The translations under genes and the position numbers were made by a program. Of a stretch of DNA of 14,026 nucleotides, positions 1 through 7,425 are shown piece by piece; the first letter of the stretch is position 1; every line of letters begins with the position of its first letter. Location of the stretch: NCBI GenBank assembly GCA_016189965.1, contig JACPRL010000032.1, forward strand, positions 1-14,026. The letters run 5' to 3'. The stretch comes from Acidobacteriota bacterium (GTDB lineage Bacteria; Acidobacteriota; Terriglobia; Acidiferrales; 2-02-FULL-67-57). Under the pieces are notes generated by a model. The model was not told the origin of the DNA, did no database searches, and saw only the letters and a list, made by a program, of their open reading frames with translations.

Positions 1-45
1 AGCCGCGACCGCATCTACCGCGGCAAGTTTTCTCTTGAGTTCTGA
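1..45 (+). CDS. C-terminal end of an upstream gene, possibly an outer-membrane β-barrel protein (partial)
   Basis: Frame 1 is open from the window edge and stops at TGA 43-45, leaving 14 residues that end in RGKFSLEF. The last residue is Phe, with Leu at -3, Phe at -5 and Tyr at -9. This alternation is the C-terminal β-signal recognised by the BAM complex in outer-membrane β-barrels such as TonB-dependent receptors. Fourteen residues cannot identify a family, so the β-barrel reading is an inference. The stop is followed at once by repeat-rich spacer, which fits a real gene end. Confidence 0.4.
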   Translation, partial: SRDRIYRGKFSLEF

Positions 46-52
46 CCTGCAT

Positions 53-125
53 AAAAAGCAGATTCCTCGCCGCCCCTTCGACTACGCTCAGGGCAGGCAT
101 GGCGCGCCAGGGCTCGGAATAACAA
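53..125 (+). repeat. 73-bp dispersed repeat (copy A of the AAGCAGATTCCTCG...GAATgACAA element)
   Basis: Begins AAAAAGCAGATTCCTCG, contains CCTTCGACTACGCTCAGGGC and ends near GGAATAACAA. By eye it aligns without gaps to 12989-13061 with about six mismatches in 73 positions. The core CCTTCG...CGCTCAGG is partly self-complementary. It encodes nothing recognisable and has no transposase beside it, so it looks like a small non-autonomous dispersed repeat. Confidence 0.8.
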
Positions 126-181
126 CGGGGAGGGAGGCGCAGCATGGGACAAGGGCACGATGTCTGAGAGTCCGTCGGTGG

Positions 182-201
182 GACAGACATTCCTGTCTGT
201 C
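182..201. repeat. GACAGACA-TTCC-TGTCTGTC hairpin repeat
   Basis: Perfect 8-bp inverted repeat with a 4-nt loop. The same palindrome, with AGAA as loop, is at 357-376, and a close variant is at 12947-12966. Flanking bases (GTGG before it here, CCTAC or CCCAC after the other copies) are also shared once orientation is reversed. It lacks a T-tract, so it is not a typical intrinsic terminator. Confidence 0.8.
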
Positions 202-254
202 TTGGCGCCGCAGGCGCCAGTTGTCTTGGGAGGAAGAGCGGCTGGCGCCGCTCG

Positions 255-304
255 ACCCTTCGACTACGCTCAGGGCAAGCAGGCAGGAATGCCTGTCCTA
301 CTGA
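255..304 (+). repeat. Composite repeat: CTTCGACTACGCTCAGGGCAAGC core joined to a GCAGGAATGCCTGTCCTACTGAC hairpin unit
   Basis: The first half (255-281) repeats the core of the 73-bp element at 53-125. The second half (281-304) has the small palindrome AGGCA-GGAA-TGCCT followed by GTCCTACTGAC, which recurs at 375-385 and, as GTCCTACTGATG, at 13206-13217. Two repeat families directly abut here. Confidence 0.7.
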
Positions 305-356
305 CGGGGGCGTTGAAGGAAGGTGGTGCGCCAAGATGTGGCCGCTACGCGACCAT

Positions 357-385
357 GACAGACAAGAATGTCTGTCCTACTGACC
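357..385 (+). repeat. GACAGACA-AGAA-TGTCTGTC hairpin repeat with CCTACTGAC tail
   Basis: Arms at 357-364 and 369-376 pair perfectly over 8 bp. The tail CCTACTGAC matches the one after the hairpin unit at 281-304. It lies about 150 bp before the next gene, inside an open frame that extends upstream of it. Reading through the repeat would give a nonsense N-terminus, which helped place that gene's start at 536. Confidence 0.8.
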
Positions 386-435
386 GATGAAGTGAACGAA
401 GGGGCTGCACCAAGGTGGCCGCGGCGCGGCTATGA

Positions 436-490
436 CCCTTCGGCTGCGCTTCCCCCGGCTGCGCTCCCTTCGGCCTCGCTCAGGGCAAGC
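436..490 (+). repeat. Expanded CCTTCGGCTGCGCT...CGCTCAGGGCAAGC repeat
   Basis: A longer variant of the CTTCG...GCTCAGGGCAAGC family. CCTTCGGCTGCGCT is followed by CCCCCGGCTGCGCTCC and then CTTCGGCCTCGCTCAGGGC, as if the core had been partly duplicated. GGGCAGG after it recalls copy A. No gene function is visible. Confidence 0.6.
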
Positions 491-535
491 GGTACAAGCA
501 GGGCAGGCGGAGTGGCAAGCGCTAGGACATTGCTT

Positions 536-1255
536 ATGCGGACGTCAATAGTTGCCATGGCACTGGTTCTGGGAGTGACGCTGCCGATGGGGGCGAGCGC
601 CCAGACGACGGCGCCGGAGCTTTCGGCTGAAGAAATCATCGAGCGGCTGCAGGAGGCGAACCGGCAGCGAGACGACCGGCTGGGGGGCTATGAGGTGAGC
701 CGGCGGTACGCGCTGCGCGGCGAACTCTATTCCCGGCAACCGACGACGATGGACGTGGAGGTGAGCTTCCGCACCCCGAGTGAGCTGAAGATCGACACTC
801 GCGCCCAGCAGGGTTCGGCCTTCCTGGCCAAGCGGGTTTTCGGGCGGATGATCGAAGGCGAAAAAGAGTCGGTGGAGCCGGAGAGGAAGCGCGCCAGCGC
901 CATGACGCCGGAGAACTATGAGTTTCGCCTGCTGGGCGTCGAGGCAGTGAGGGGGCGGGCGGCCTACAAGCTCGAAGTCACGCCGCGGCGCGAGGACACC
1001 TTCCTGTTCCAAGGGCGCATCTGGGTGGACGCAGGAGATTTCGCCGTGGTGCGGGCGGAGGGCCGGGCGGTGAAGCGGCCGTCGTTCTTCCTGCGGAAGA
1101 TTGAGTTCGTGCGCACCTTCAAGAAGGTGGGGCCGTTCTGGTTTCCCGACCGCACGGACAGCGCCAACGAAGTGCTGCTGTTTGGCACCTTCTGGGTGGC
1201 GATCGAGAACGGCAACTATCGCGTGAGGCTGCGCAGCGAGGCTGGCGCGCGTTGA
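536..1255 (+). CDS. Exported LolA/outer-membrane-lipoprotein-sorting-like protein
   Basis: A 239-residue exported protein. Residues 1-22 form a signal peptide (basic start, hydrophobic run MALVLGVTLPMG, ASA cleavage motif before Gln23). The mature part looks like an all-β periplasmic protein related to the LolA/MucB fold: a helical start (AEEIIERLQEANRQRD), then strands with phrases such as YEVSRRYALRGE, RGRAAYKLEVTPRR, RIWVDAGDFAVVRAEG and VGPFWFPDRTDSANEV. Those phrases recall LolA-like proteins that bind lipids or lipoprotein acyl chains. The frame is open up to 368, but the extra codons are repeat sequence. I start at ATG 536, with AGGA at 524-527 ahead of it; TTG 530 is a possible alternative. 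The next gene begins 49 nt downstream on the same strand, so co-transcription with the cytidylyltransferase is likely. The fold call is moderate and the ligand unknown. Confidence 0.65.
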   Translation: MRTSIVAMALVLGVTLPMGASAQTTAPELSAEEIIERLQEANRQRDDRLGGYEVSRRYALRGELYSRQPTTMDVEVSFRTPSELKIDTRAQQGSAFLAKRVFGRMIEGEKESVEPERKRASAMTPENYEFRLLGVEAVRGRAAYKLEVTPRREDTFLFQGRIWVDAGDFAVVRAEGRAVKRPSFFLRKIEFVRTFKKVGPFWFPDRTDSANEVLLFGTFWVAIENGNYRVRLRSEAGAR

Positions 1256-1304
1256 AGGGAAATTTCTTCTTGCTCACTGAACAGGGTTGCGACAGAATCG
1301 CGTT

Positions 1305-2096
1305 ATGGCGGTAGCCATCATCCTGGCGGCGGGTCGCGGCGGGCGGCTGGGCCAACTGACGGAAGACCGGCCGAAGTGCCTGCTGGAGGTGGGGGACGCG
1401 AGCCTGCTGGGACACCAGCTTGACGCGTTGCGCCAGCACGGCATCAGCCGGGTGGTGGTAGTGGTGGGCTATCGAGCCGAAGGGGTCGAGGCCGAGGTCG
1501 CGGGGCGGGCCACCTGCCTGCGCAACGTGCGCCACGCGGAGACGAACAGCTTCTATTCGCTGTGGCTGGCGCGGGAGTTCGCCCATGACGGGTTTTTGCT
1601 GCTCAACGCGGATGTGCTCTTCGACCCGGAAATCTTGCGCCGGGTCATCGCCTTGCCCTACCCGGACGCGCTGGCGGTGGAGCGGCGGAGCCGGTTCGAG
1701 GCGGAAGAGATGAAGGTGGAGCTGGAGGGCGAGCGCATCCGTGCCTTGAGCAAGAACCTGCCGCCGGAACGCGCGCAGGCGGAGAACGTGGGGGTGCTGA
1801 AGTTTTCGCGGGAAGGCGCGCGGGTGCTCTTCGACAAGATGGAGGAACTGTTGGCGGGGGGCCAAGGGGAACGAGAGTTTTGTCCGTACGCGTTCGACGC
1901 CATCGCGCCTGCGCATCCGCTCTACGCTGTGCCCATCGAAGGCCTGCCGTGGATTGAAGTGGATTTCGTGGAGGACCTGAGGCGGGCGCGGGAGGAGGTC
2001 TGGCCGGCCATCCGGGCGCGCCGGGGGGCGCGAGAGGCGGCTGAGGTGTCGAGCGTGCTGCCGGCGGAAAACCCGTCGGCGGTGGTAGGCAACTAA
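1305..2096 (+). CDS. LicC/PntC-like CTP:phosphocholine or phosphonate cytidylyltransferase (NTP_transferase family)
   Basis: A 263-residue cytosolic nucleotidyltransferase. It opens with the NTP-binding signature (AIILAAGRGGRL, residues 4-15), then TEDRPKCLL with Lys24, the family's phosphate-contacting lysine. NADVLFD carries the metal-binding Asp103, and the second acidic site lies in WIEVDFVED (Glu217, Asp220). The phrase ETNSFYSLWLA is the hallmark of the LicC branch, which couples CTP to phosphocholine. PntC, which couples CTP to 2-aminoethylphosphonate, is closely related, as is the inositol-1-phosphate cytidylyltransferase domain. The reaction would be CTP + phospho- or phosphono-alcohol giving a CMP/CDP conjugate plus PPi. 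I prefer ATG 1305 over an in-frame TTG at 1287 because the conserved β-strand starts right after it. Neighbours (exported proteins, flippase-like protein, downstream CDP-alcohol transferase and PEP mutase) favour an envelope head group. The exact substrate is not readable. Confidence 0.85.
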   Translation: MAVAIILAAGRGGRLGQLTEDRPKCLLEVGDASLLGHQLDALRQHGISRVVVVVGYRAEGVEAEVAGRATCLRNVRHAETNSFYSLWLAREFAHDGFLLLNADVLFDPEILRRVIALPYPDALAVERRSRFEAEEMKVELEGERIRALSKNLPPERAQAENVGVLKFSREGARVLFDKMEELLAGGQGEREFCPYAFDAIAPAHPLYAVPIEGLPWIEVDFVEDLRRAREEVWPAIRARRGAREAAEVSSVLPAENPSAVVGN

Positions 2097-2142
2097 CAAA
2101 GGGAGCAACAAGAAGCGCAGAGGCGAGCGACCCACAGCCTGA

Positions 2143-4476
2143 ATGCGACGTCCCAGGGTGAAAGTCCGAGGTACGGCGCTGCTCGTGGCTGCGTGCCTTC
2201 TGCTGACCGCCGTCCCGCTCAGCCCCGCCCAAGAACCCCCATCCGTTCCTGACCGCGTGCTGGGCCGGTTGGTGACGCCGGACAGCGGCCGGGTCTTGGT
2301 GCGCGAAGAGGAATGGCGCTGCGAGCCGCTCGAGGGCGGCGCAGCCGACGTGCGTTTGCTGGTTCTAGGCACGGAAAGCGAACAGGACGGCGCCGTGCAC
2401 TTCCATCCCGTGGCGGCGCTGGCGTTTGACACGACGCTGGCCGGGGAGGAGCCCGGCCAGTGGATGGTGCTGTGGGTCTTCGGGCCGTCGCCGGCGGGCT
2501 GGCGGCGGAACCTGCAGGCTTTCCTTCCCTTTCCGGCAGGCGCGCCGACGACCTCAGAGGCGCGCGTGAAGAAACTCGAAGCGTACCTGGCGGGGCTGCG
2601 AGAGAGGCCGGAGGAAACGCCGCGGGCGGGGCCGGAGCCGGTTGTCCACCTGGCGGAGCTCGACAAATCTCGGCGGAGCCAGGGCGTGCTCGGCGGGTTG
2701 CGGCGCGGGCTGGCCTGGGCCGGGGTGGCGGGGCCGGCACAGTTCCTCTTCCGCAGCTACCTGCTGCGGCACAAGGACCGGCGGGAGCGCGATTTCCAGC
2801 GCGCCTACCTAGCCGTACAGTGGCTGGCCGACCTGCAGTTCCATGAAGGCCTCGACCCGCGCTGGGTGACGCTGCTGAACGACCTGCGCTTCTATCTTCT
2901 GCGCAACCGGTCCTTTTTCGGCCGCTTCCTGTCGCATGCCGATGCGGCCGACCTGGTCTATGGCTACGAGAGCGACAGCCGGCGGCAGTTGGGCAAGTCC
3001 TCTTCGTGGCTGCAGAGCGCGGCCAACGAGCACTACCTGCGCTACCAGCCCATCTACCGCTACACGGAGAACGGAGCGGGCTTTCCCATCGGAGGGGTGC
3101 TCTACTACGACCCGCAGCTCCGCGCCGAGCCCGACCCGGGCTGGTGGTCGGTGGCGAACCCCTTCGACCTGCCCTACAACCCGCACACGCACGCGGAGGT
3201 GCAGCGGCTGGCCAATGCCTATCCCGATGAGCTGATTCCGCTCGCCCTGTACAGCTTTCGCACAAACCTGACGATGCGGCCGACCATCGTGGTGGACTTT
3301 TTCGCGCCCAGCAATCCCCGCAAACGGGAGAGCACGCACCAGTTGATGCTGCTGGCCAAACAGTGGCTGGCCATCACGACGGGGCCGCTGAGCCTGGAGC
3401 GGATTCCCTACCAGGCGCTGGCGTGGTCGGCCAACAAGAAAGGCTTCACCTACCTGGTGGACAAAAGCGCGCGGCTGGGCGTGGAGGAGATGCGGCTGGC
3501 GCTGGAGTCGGGGCTCTACTTTGAGCCCGAGGTGCGGGAGGAGCTGCTGGAGCGGGTGGATCAGCGGGTGCTGAACCCGTTGGTGAAGGCCAGCCGGGAG
3601 CAGGAGGTGCTGGCGCACATCCAGTACGAAAGCCTGCGGGCGCGGGGGGCGGAAGCGGTCTGCCAGAGGGTCAAGGAGGTGCGGGCGAAGCTGCAGGAGC
3701 GCCTGAAGGTGCCGGAGAAGCTGACGGCGAGCGAGGCGCGGCGGGAGCTGGCGCGGCGGCTCGAGGCCTGGCACTACCAGGTGCGACTGGAGGACTTCGT
3801 CGCGCAGCCGCTCGACGATTTCGGCTCGCTCGGCTTGTTGACCGAACCGCTCGGCTACTTCCTCCGCGCCGAGCCGGCCGACGCGGCGCGGCTGGAAGAG
3901 GTGCTGGCCGAGCTCTACGCCAAGCTCTTCCGGCAACAGCTCCTGCTGCCCGAGGGGCGGCGGGTGGCGGAGCTCGACTCGGCGCTCGAGCTTGCCCGGC
4001 AGGTCTGGGAGCGGGTGTACGCGGCCGAGGGCGGCCGCGATTTCGAGCGGCGCCGCGCCCGGGTGGAGAGGGAGGAAGAGAAATGGCTGGCGCGGCTGGA
4101 GCAAAAGATCAGGGAGAGACAGGTGAAAGAGCTGCGGGGGTTCCTCGAGCAGAGCCACAAGCAGTTCACGGGGGCGCTCAAGACGGGCTGCGGGGCGGGG
4201 ACGCCGCTGCCCTCGGAGCTGGAAGCGCACCTCTGGCTGCTGCTGGAGGTGCAGCAGGCAGCGCTGGGAGAGGAGCGGCTGCGGAGGGAATTCGAGCGGC
4301 AGCGGCCACGGCTGGAGCGGGATTTGCAGGCGTTGGAAACACAGTTGGCCCGGTGCCCGGAGGACGGGACTGAGACCTGGCAGGCGCAAACCCGGCGATC
4401 GTGCCTGGAGCTAGCGCGGGCGCTGCGGGAGCAGTTGGCGCCGCGAGCGGGCAAGAGAGTCGAGGGAGGCGGGTAG
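2143..4476 (+). CDS. Large exported protein of unknown family
   Basis: A 777-residue protein I do not recognise. It has a signal peptide: basic MRRPRVKVRG, a hydrophobic run TALLVAACLLLTAVPL, and likely cleavage after SPA at residue 29. A β-rich region follows (to about residue 130), then a long part with many aromatic and helical stretches. Its best landmarks are SSSWLQSAANEHYLRYQPIYRY, FPIGGVLYYD, an HTH triplet at residues 348-350 and TMRPTIVVDFFAPSNPRKRES. The last 150 or so residues are rich in Arg, Glu and Leu (FERRRARVEREEEKWLARLEQKIRERQ), so a coiled coil is likely. No catalytic motif of a known family was found. ATG 2143 is used; GTG 2158 would give a shorter basic region. It ends at TAG 4474-4476, and the phosphatase frame can start at GTG 4476, so the two exported proteins are probably translationally coupled partners. 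Confidence 0.75.
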   Translation: MRRPRVKVRGTALLVAACLLLTAVPLSPAQEPPSVPDRVLGRLVTPDSGRVLVREEEWRCEPLEGGAADVRLLVLGTESEQDGAVHFHPVAALAFDTTLAGEEPGQWMVLWVFGPSPAGWRRNLQAFLPFPAGAPTTSEARVKKLEAYLAGLRERPEETPRAGPEPVVHLAELDKSRRSQGVLGGLRRGLAWAGVAGPAQFLFRSYLLRHKDRRERDFQRAYLAVQWLADLQFHEGLDPRWVTLLNDLRFYLLRNRSFFGRFLSHADAADLVYGYESDSRRQLGKSSSWLQSAANEHYLRYQPIYRYTENGAGFPIGGVLYYDPQLRAEPDPGWWSVANPFDLPYNPHTHAEVQRLANAYPDELIPLALYSFRTNLTMRPTIVVDFFAPSNPRKRESTHQLMLLAKQWLAITTGPLSLERIPYQALAWSANKKGFTYLVDKSARLGVEEMRLALESGLYFEPEVREELLERVDQRVLNPLVKASREQEVLAHIQYESLRARGAEAVCQRVKEVRAKLQERLKVPEKLTASEARRELARRLEAWHYQVRLEDFVAQPLDDFGSLGLLTEPLGYFLRAEPADAARLEEVLAELYAKLFRQQLLLPEGRRVAELDSALELARQVWERVYAAEGGRDFERRRARVEREEEKWLARLEQKIRERQVKELRGFLEQSHKQFTGALKTGCGAGTPLPSELEAHLWLLLEVQQAALGEERLRREFERQRPRLERDLQALETQLARCPEDGTETWQAQTRRSCLELARALREQLAPRAGKRVEGGG
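4463..4469 (+). promoter_or_regulatory. Shine-Dalgarno AGGGAGG for a GTG start at 4476
   Basis: AGGGAGG lies 6 nt before GTG 4476, inside the last codons of the preceding gene. It is the best ribosome site near the start of the phosphatase gene. ATG 4530 has no comparable site. This supports coupled translation across the overlapping TAG/GTG. Confidence 0.5.
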
Positions 4477-7259
4477 TGGCTGTTTCCACCAAGCGTGTCC
4501 TGCCGCGTAAGCCAGATTCACGTGTTGCAATGCGTCCTAACAGAGAAAAACGAAACGCGAAACGCGAAACTCGAAACTCGACGAGAGGCTACCAGGCATG
4601 GGGCAAGTGGCTGTTGATGGCGGCGCTGCTGCTTGTTGGCGCCGTAGCGGGTGTGCGGGCGGAGGAAGCAGAGCCGCGGGCTGGGGAGCGGCCCCGCCTG
4701 ATCGTGCTCAAGGTGGACGGGCTGAGCCCGTTGCTGGTGGACGCACTGATGAACCCCGACGATCCGGAAAAACTCAACCGACTGACCGACCCGGAGGGTT
4801 TTCGCCGCGCGGTGGCGCTCGTGCGGCTGCGGAGCGGCCAGCAGGAGCTGCTGCCGAACCTGCGGCGGTACTTCTACGAGCAGGGGGTGGTGGCGGAGCA
4901 GATGTTTTCGGCCACCACGACGCTGTCGTCGATTGCCTGGGGAGTGATCGACACGGGACAACCGAGCATCGTCAAGCGACACATGACCTTCAACCGCAAC
5001 AACGGCTTTCTGCGCTCGCACCTGGACGGTTTCCGCGACACGATGGAGTTCAGCCTGCGGCGGGGCCGGAAGACGAACGCGCTCTGGGAGCTGGACCAGG
5101 CGGGCGTGAGCTTGTTCGCCGACGCCTTCCAGCCACTGCGCCGCTACGAGACGCCGCAGATTTACTACCGGCTGACCCCGCGGGACTACCTAGTGGGGCT
5201 GGCGGAGGCGTACGGGACGGCCGGCAAACCGCTCTCGAACCCTTGGGGCATCGTGCGCGGCTATCTGGTGCGACAGGTGGAGGGAATGGACTATCCCGAC
5301 TTTGCCGAAGACTACGTGGCCAGCCACCTGGCAGAGAAAATCCTCGAGCCGGGGGTGACGCAGGGCGAGCGCTACGACTACCTGACCACGCTTTTCACCG
5401 TCGACCACCAGCAGCACGTGGATCCGAACCCGGAGAACCTGGTGCACCGGCTGGTGCGACTCGACCGGCGGATCGGGCGCATCCTGCGGGCGGTGGAGCG
5501 GAGCCGACGGCGGGAGGCCACCGTCATCGCCCTCCTCTCCGACCACGGCTCGGAGTACGAGCCCCCGGCGATCCACCTGACCTTTCCGCTCACGCGCATC
5601 TTCCGCACGCGGTATTTCGGTGGGCACACGGCGGCCACGGTGATGGCGGAGGATTCCGGGCGCGCGCTCACCACGCCCATCCCGGGCGTGGACTACCCGC
5701 GAGTCTATGAGAGCCCGTTTTCGCCCTACGGGCGAGGGGCGGGCGGGGAGAGCGGCTATCCGACCGCGTTCATTGACAACTTTGGCAACTCACGCGCCGA
5801 AGTGCACCTGCGCCACAACGACCTGAACCGGCTCCACCTGCTGCTGGCGCGGCGGCGCAAGCTGGAGGAGGAGAACCGGCAGCGGCTGCGCGAGCGGCTC
5901 CAGGAGACGCTGGGGGCGGTGCGCGAGTGGCTGGAGCCGGAGCTGGCGCTCTACCGGGATTACACCGAAGCGGTACGCAGTTGGCTGCCGAACCTGAAGC
6001 AGCGGCGCGACCCGTACTGGCGGGATGCGGCGGCGCGGCTGGAGGCCGAAAACGAGCTCGACCGTGCGCAGGTGCGCGCGTTGGGACGGCTGGCCGAACT
6101 CTGCCAAGCGGCCGACCCGCTGGCCTGGCTCGAGGAGCGCAACCCCTCTGTTTCTGACCTGATTCCCAAGAAGTATTTCGGCCCGCGCAATTCGGTCTTC
6201 CAGCTCCGGCATTACACCATCGGGCTGGATGACAATGTGGAGTGGGTCGAGACCACGGTGGACCAGCAAGGCTGGCCGGCGCCGATGGACTACATTTACG
6301 TGCTGAGCCACTACCGCGCGCCCAATCCGCCCCTGAGCCAGGAGCCGAACCCGGTGGATGTGATTGTGCGCTCGCTGCCGGTGGAGGCGGTGCAGGCGGC
6401 GCTGCGGGAGCGGGGCTGGCGCGACAATGAGGTCGAGCTGCGGCAGGCCATCTGGATTGTTTCGACCGCGCAGCACAATCGGCGCAAGGGCGGCGAGGCG
6501 CTGCTGCTGGAGGCGACGGACGGGCGGCTGCGCTACATGCCCATTCGCAACCTGGAAGAAACCGGCGAAGGGCGCATCGTGTTCGAGACGCACAACGAGC
6601 TCGACCCGCTGGGGCTGCTCTACGACCCGGGCTTTCGCGTGCCCGAGGGCGTGCCGGCGTTCTGGTGGCTGGAGGGCTTCCACAGCCGGCGGGCGTGGCT
6701 GGAGGCGGTGGCGGACACCTACTATACCTCGGCGCCGCTCATCTTCGCCGACATCGCCGGCTTTCACGCGGACGCCTTCCTTGAGAACCCGGAGTTTCGG
6801 CGGACGCTGGCCGGGTTCCCCTCCGAGGAGATGAAGCAGCGCTACCTGCGCGGGCTGCGGTGGAAGTACGCCTCGCAGCAGCCCGACCTGCTGCTGTGGA
6901 GCAGCTACCTGTGGAATTTTTCCTCCAAGAGCCAGACCTCAGGCGGCAGCCACGGCGGGCTGACCGAGCGGGTGACGCGGACAGCGTTCATGCTGTGGGG
7001 CGGGGGGCAGTTCGGCCTGCCGGCGGGGACGCGGATCGAGGAGCCGGTGACGACGCTCGACATCGCGCCGACACTGGCGCGGCTGCTGGGGATGCTGGAT
7101 GAGCAAGGACGCGTGGTGCGGCAGCCGGGGGCGGTGCGCGAGCGGCCCTTCCTGCCCTTTGCGGGTGAGCCGCTGCCGGTTGGCGAACCCTTCCTGGCAC
7201 GGCCGGCCGAGCCGCTGCGGCCGGTGGCGCGCACGGCAGGGCCGGCGAAGGCCGACTGA
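4476..7259 (+). CDS. Large exported alkaline-phosphatase-superfamily hydrolase or phosphotransferase
   Basis: 927 residues if started at GTG 4476. The ligand set of the alkaline phosphatase/phosphodiesterase superfamily is present in order: Asp81 (VLKVDGLS), a nucleophile in SATTTLSS (probably Thr148 or Thr149), Asp310 and His314 (TVDHQQHVD), Asp356-His357 (LLSDHGSE) and His826 (GGSHGG). The family's C-terminal phrase TLDIAPTLARLLGM follows. About 470 residues separate His357 from His826, far more than in small family members. This insert holds a charged helix near residues 455-490 (ARRRKLEEENRQRLRERL). A signal sequence (GKWLLMAALLLVGAVAGVRA, about residues 43-62) puts it in the periplasm or outside. 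The start is uncertain: GTG 4476 has the ribosome site, ATG 4530 lacks one, and a heptanucleotide repeat separates both from the signal sequence. The substrate (phosphoester, phospholipid or phosphonate ester) is unknown. Confidence 0.8.
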   Translation: MAVSTKRVLPRKPDSRVAMRPNREKRNAKRETRNSTRGYQAWGKWLLMAALLLVGAVAGVRAEEAEPRAGERPRLIVLKVDGLSPLLVDALMNPDDPEKLNRLTDPEGFRRAVALVRLRSGQQELLPNLRRYFYEQGVVAEQMFSATTTLSSIAWGVIDTGQPSIVKRHMTFNRNNGFLRSHLDGFRDTMEFSLRRGRKTNALWELDQAGVSLFADAFQPLRRYETPQIYYRLTPRDYLVGLAEAYGTAGKPLSNPWGIVRGYLVRQVEGMDYPDFAEDYVASHLAEKILEPGVTQGERYDYLTTLFTVDHQQHVDPNPENLVHRLVRLDRRIGRILRAVERSRRREATVIALLSDHGSEYEPPAIHLTFPLTRIFRTRYFGGHTAATVMAEDSGRALTTPIPGVDYPRVYESPFSPYGRGAGGESGYPTAFIDNFGNSRAEVHLRHNDLNRLHLLLARRRKLEEENRQRLRERLQETLGAVREWLEPELALYRDYTEAVRSWLPNLKQRRDPYWRDAAARLEAENELDRAQVRALGRLAELCQAADPLAWLEERNPSVSDLIPKKYFGPRNSVFQLRHYTIGLDDNVEWVETTVDQQGWPAPMDYIYVLSHYRAPNPPLSQEPNPVDVIVRSLPVEAVQAALRERGWRDNEVELRQAIWIVSTAQHNRRKGGEALLLEATDGRLRYMPIRNLEETGEGRIVFETHNELDPLGLLYDPGFRVPEGVPAFWWLEGFHSRRAWLEAVADTYYTSAPLIFADIAGFHADAFLENPEFRRTLAGFPSEEMKQRYLRGLRWKYASQQPDLLLWSSYLWNFSSKSQTSGGSHGGLTERVTRTAFMLWGGGQFGLPAGTRIEEPVTTLDIAPTLARLLGMLDEQGRVVRQPGAVRERPFLPFAGEPLPVGEPFLARPAEPLRPVARTAGPAKAD
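4551..4580 (+). repeat. Heptanucleotide tandem repeat CGAAAC(G/T), four units
   Basis: Four consecutive 7-nt units (CGAAACG, CGAAACG, CGAAACT, CGAAACT) and a trailing CG. It falls at the N-terminal end of the phosphatase frame and would encode the highly basic stretch KRNAKRETRNSTR. Seven is not a multiple of three, so a change of one unit would shift the frame relative to any start upstream of it. Confidence 0.85.
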
Positions 7260-7281
7260 AGCGACTCGCGACCTTTCATTA

Positions 7282-7350
7282 GTCACTGAGACACAGAGTC
7301 ACAGAGGTTTTGAGCAGTCTTAGTCCTCTGCGCCTCAGTGTCTCTGTGGC
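7282..7350. repeat. Imperfect 26-bp inverted repeat of the CACAGAGG family
   Basis: The left arm (7282-7307, GTCACTGAGACACAGAG...) and right arm (7325-7350, CCTCTGCGCCTCAGTG...) are complementary at about 21 of 26 positions, with a 17-nt spacer. It begins about 20 nt after the stop of the phosphatase gene and could end or protect that transcript, though no T-tract follows. Single-arm relatives are at 12918-12946, 13398-13428 and 13507-13534. Confidence 0.75.
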
Positions 7351-7367
7351 CAACCCCCAGATTCTCG

Positions 7368-7396
7368 TTTACAGCGGTGGAGATTCTCACTAGGCT
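7368..7396 (+). promoter_or_regulatory. Possible promoter for the flippase-like gene
   Basis: TTTACA (7368-7373) matches the -35 consensus at five of six positions. A 17-nt spacer leads to TAGGCT (7391-7396), a weak -10. It sits between the inverted repeat and the start codon at 7437. Based on consensus only, so low confidence. Confidence 0.25.
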
Positions 7397-7425
7397 ACCT
7401 TGTTTTTCTATCCCGAGAGAGCGGC

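Larger units (their letters stand above)
46..535. other. Repeat-rich intergenic spacer, no convincing gene
   Basis: About 490 nt with no supported gene. Short open frames here are made of repeat sequence and resemble no protein. The spacer holds at least three copies of a CTTCG...CGCTCAGGGCAAGC repeat and three copies of a GACAGACA/TGTCTGTC hairpin, each listed separately. It also has a small GGCGCC...GGCGCC inverted repeat at 204-218. The same repeat families reappear at 12903-13737, so the two spacers were built from the same dispersed elements. No clear promoter for the gene at 536 was recognised. Confidence 0.7.

Noticed and set aside
182..376. GACAGACA hairpins as intrinsic terminators for the upstream gene
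   Set aside because: Stems are only 8 bp, not especially GC-rich, and no T-run follows. They also recur in several positions unrelated to a stop codon.
35..390. Two small + strand open frames in the first spacer
   Set aside because: They are made of the dispersed repeats (translating as FDYAQG or DRHSC), start inside or beside repeats and have no ribosome site.
368..535. Upstream extension of the LolA-like gene to 368
   Set aside because: The extra 56 residues are encoded by repeat sequence and would bury the signal peptide. ATG 536 gives a normal exported protein.
1119..2666. Minus-strand open frame of 515 codons across three + strand genes
   Set aside because: It runs opposite a clear cytidylyltransferase and two spacers. 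The product is Ser/Arg/Pro-rich and resembles no family.
2809..4389. Long minus-strand open frame of 526 codons opposite the 777-residue exported protein gene
   Set aside because: Its translation is low-complexity (runs of Leu, Arg, Gln, Pro), as expected opposite a GC-rich gene with strong third-position bias. It has no recognisable motif, while the + strand has a signal peptide and good context.
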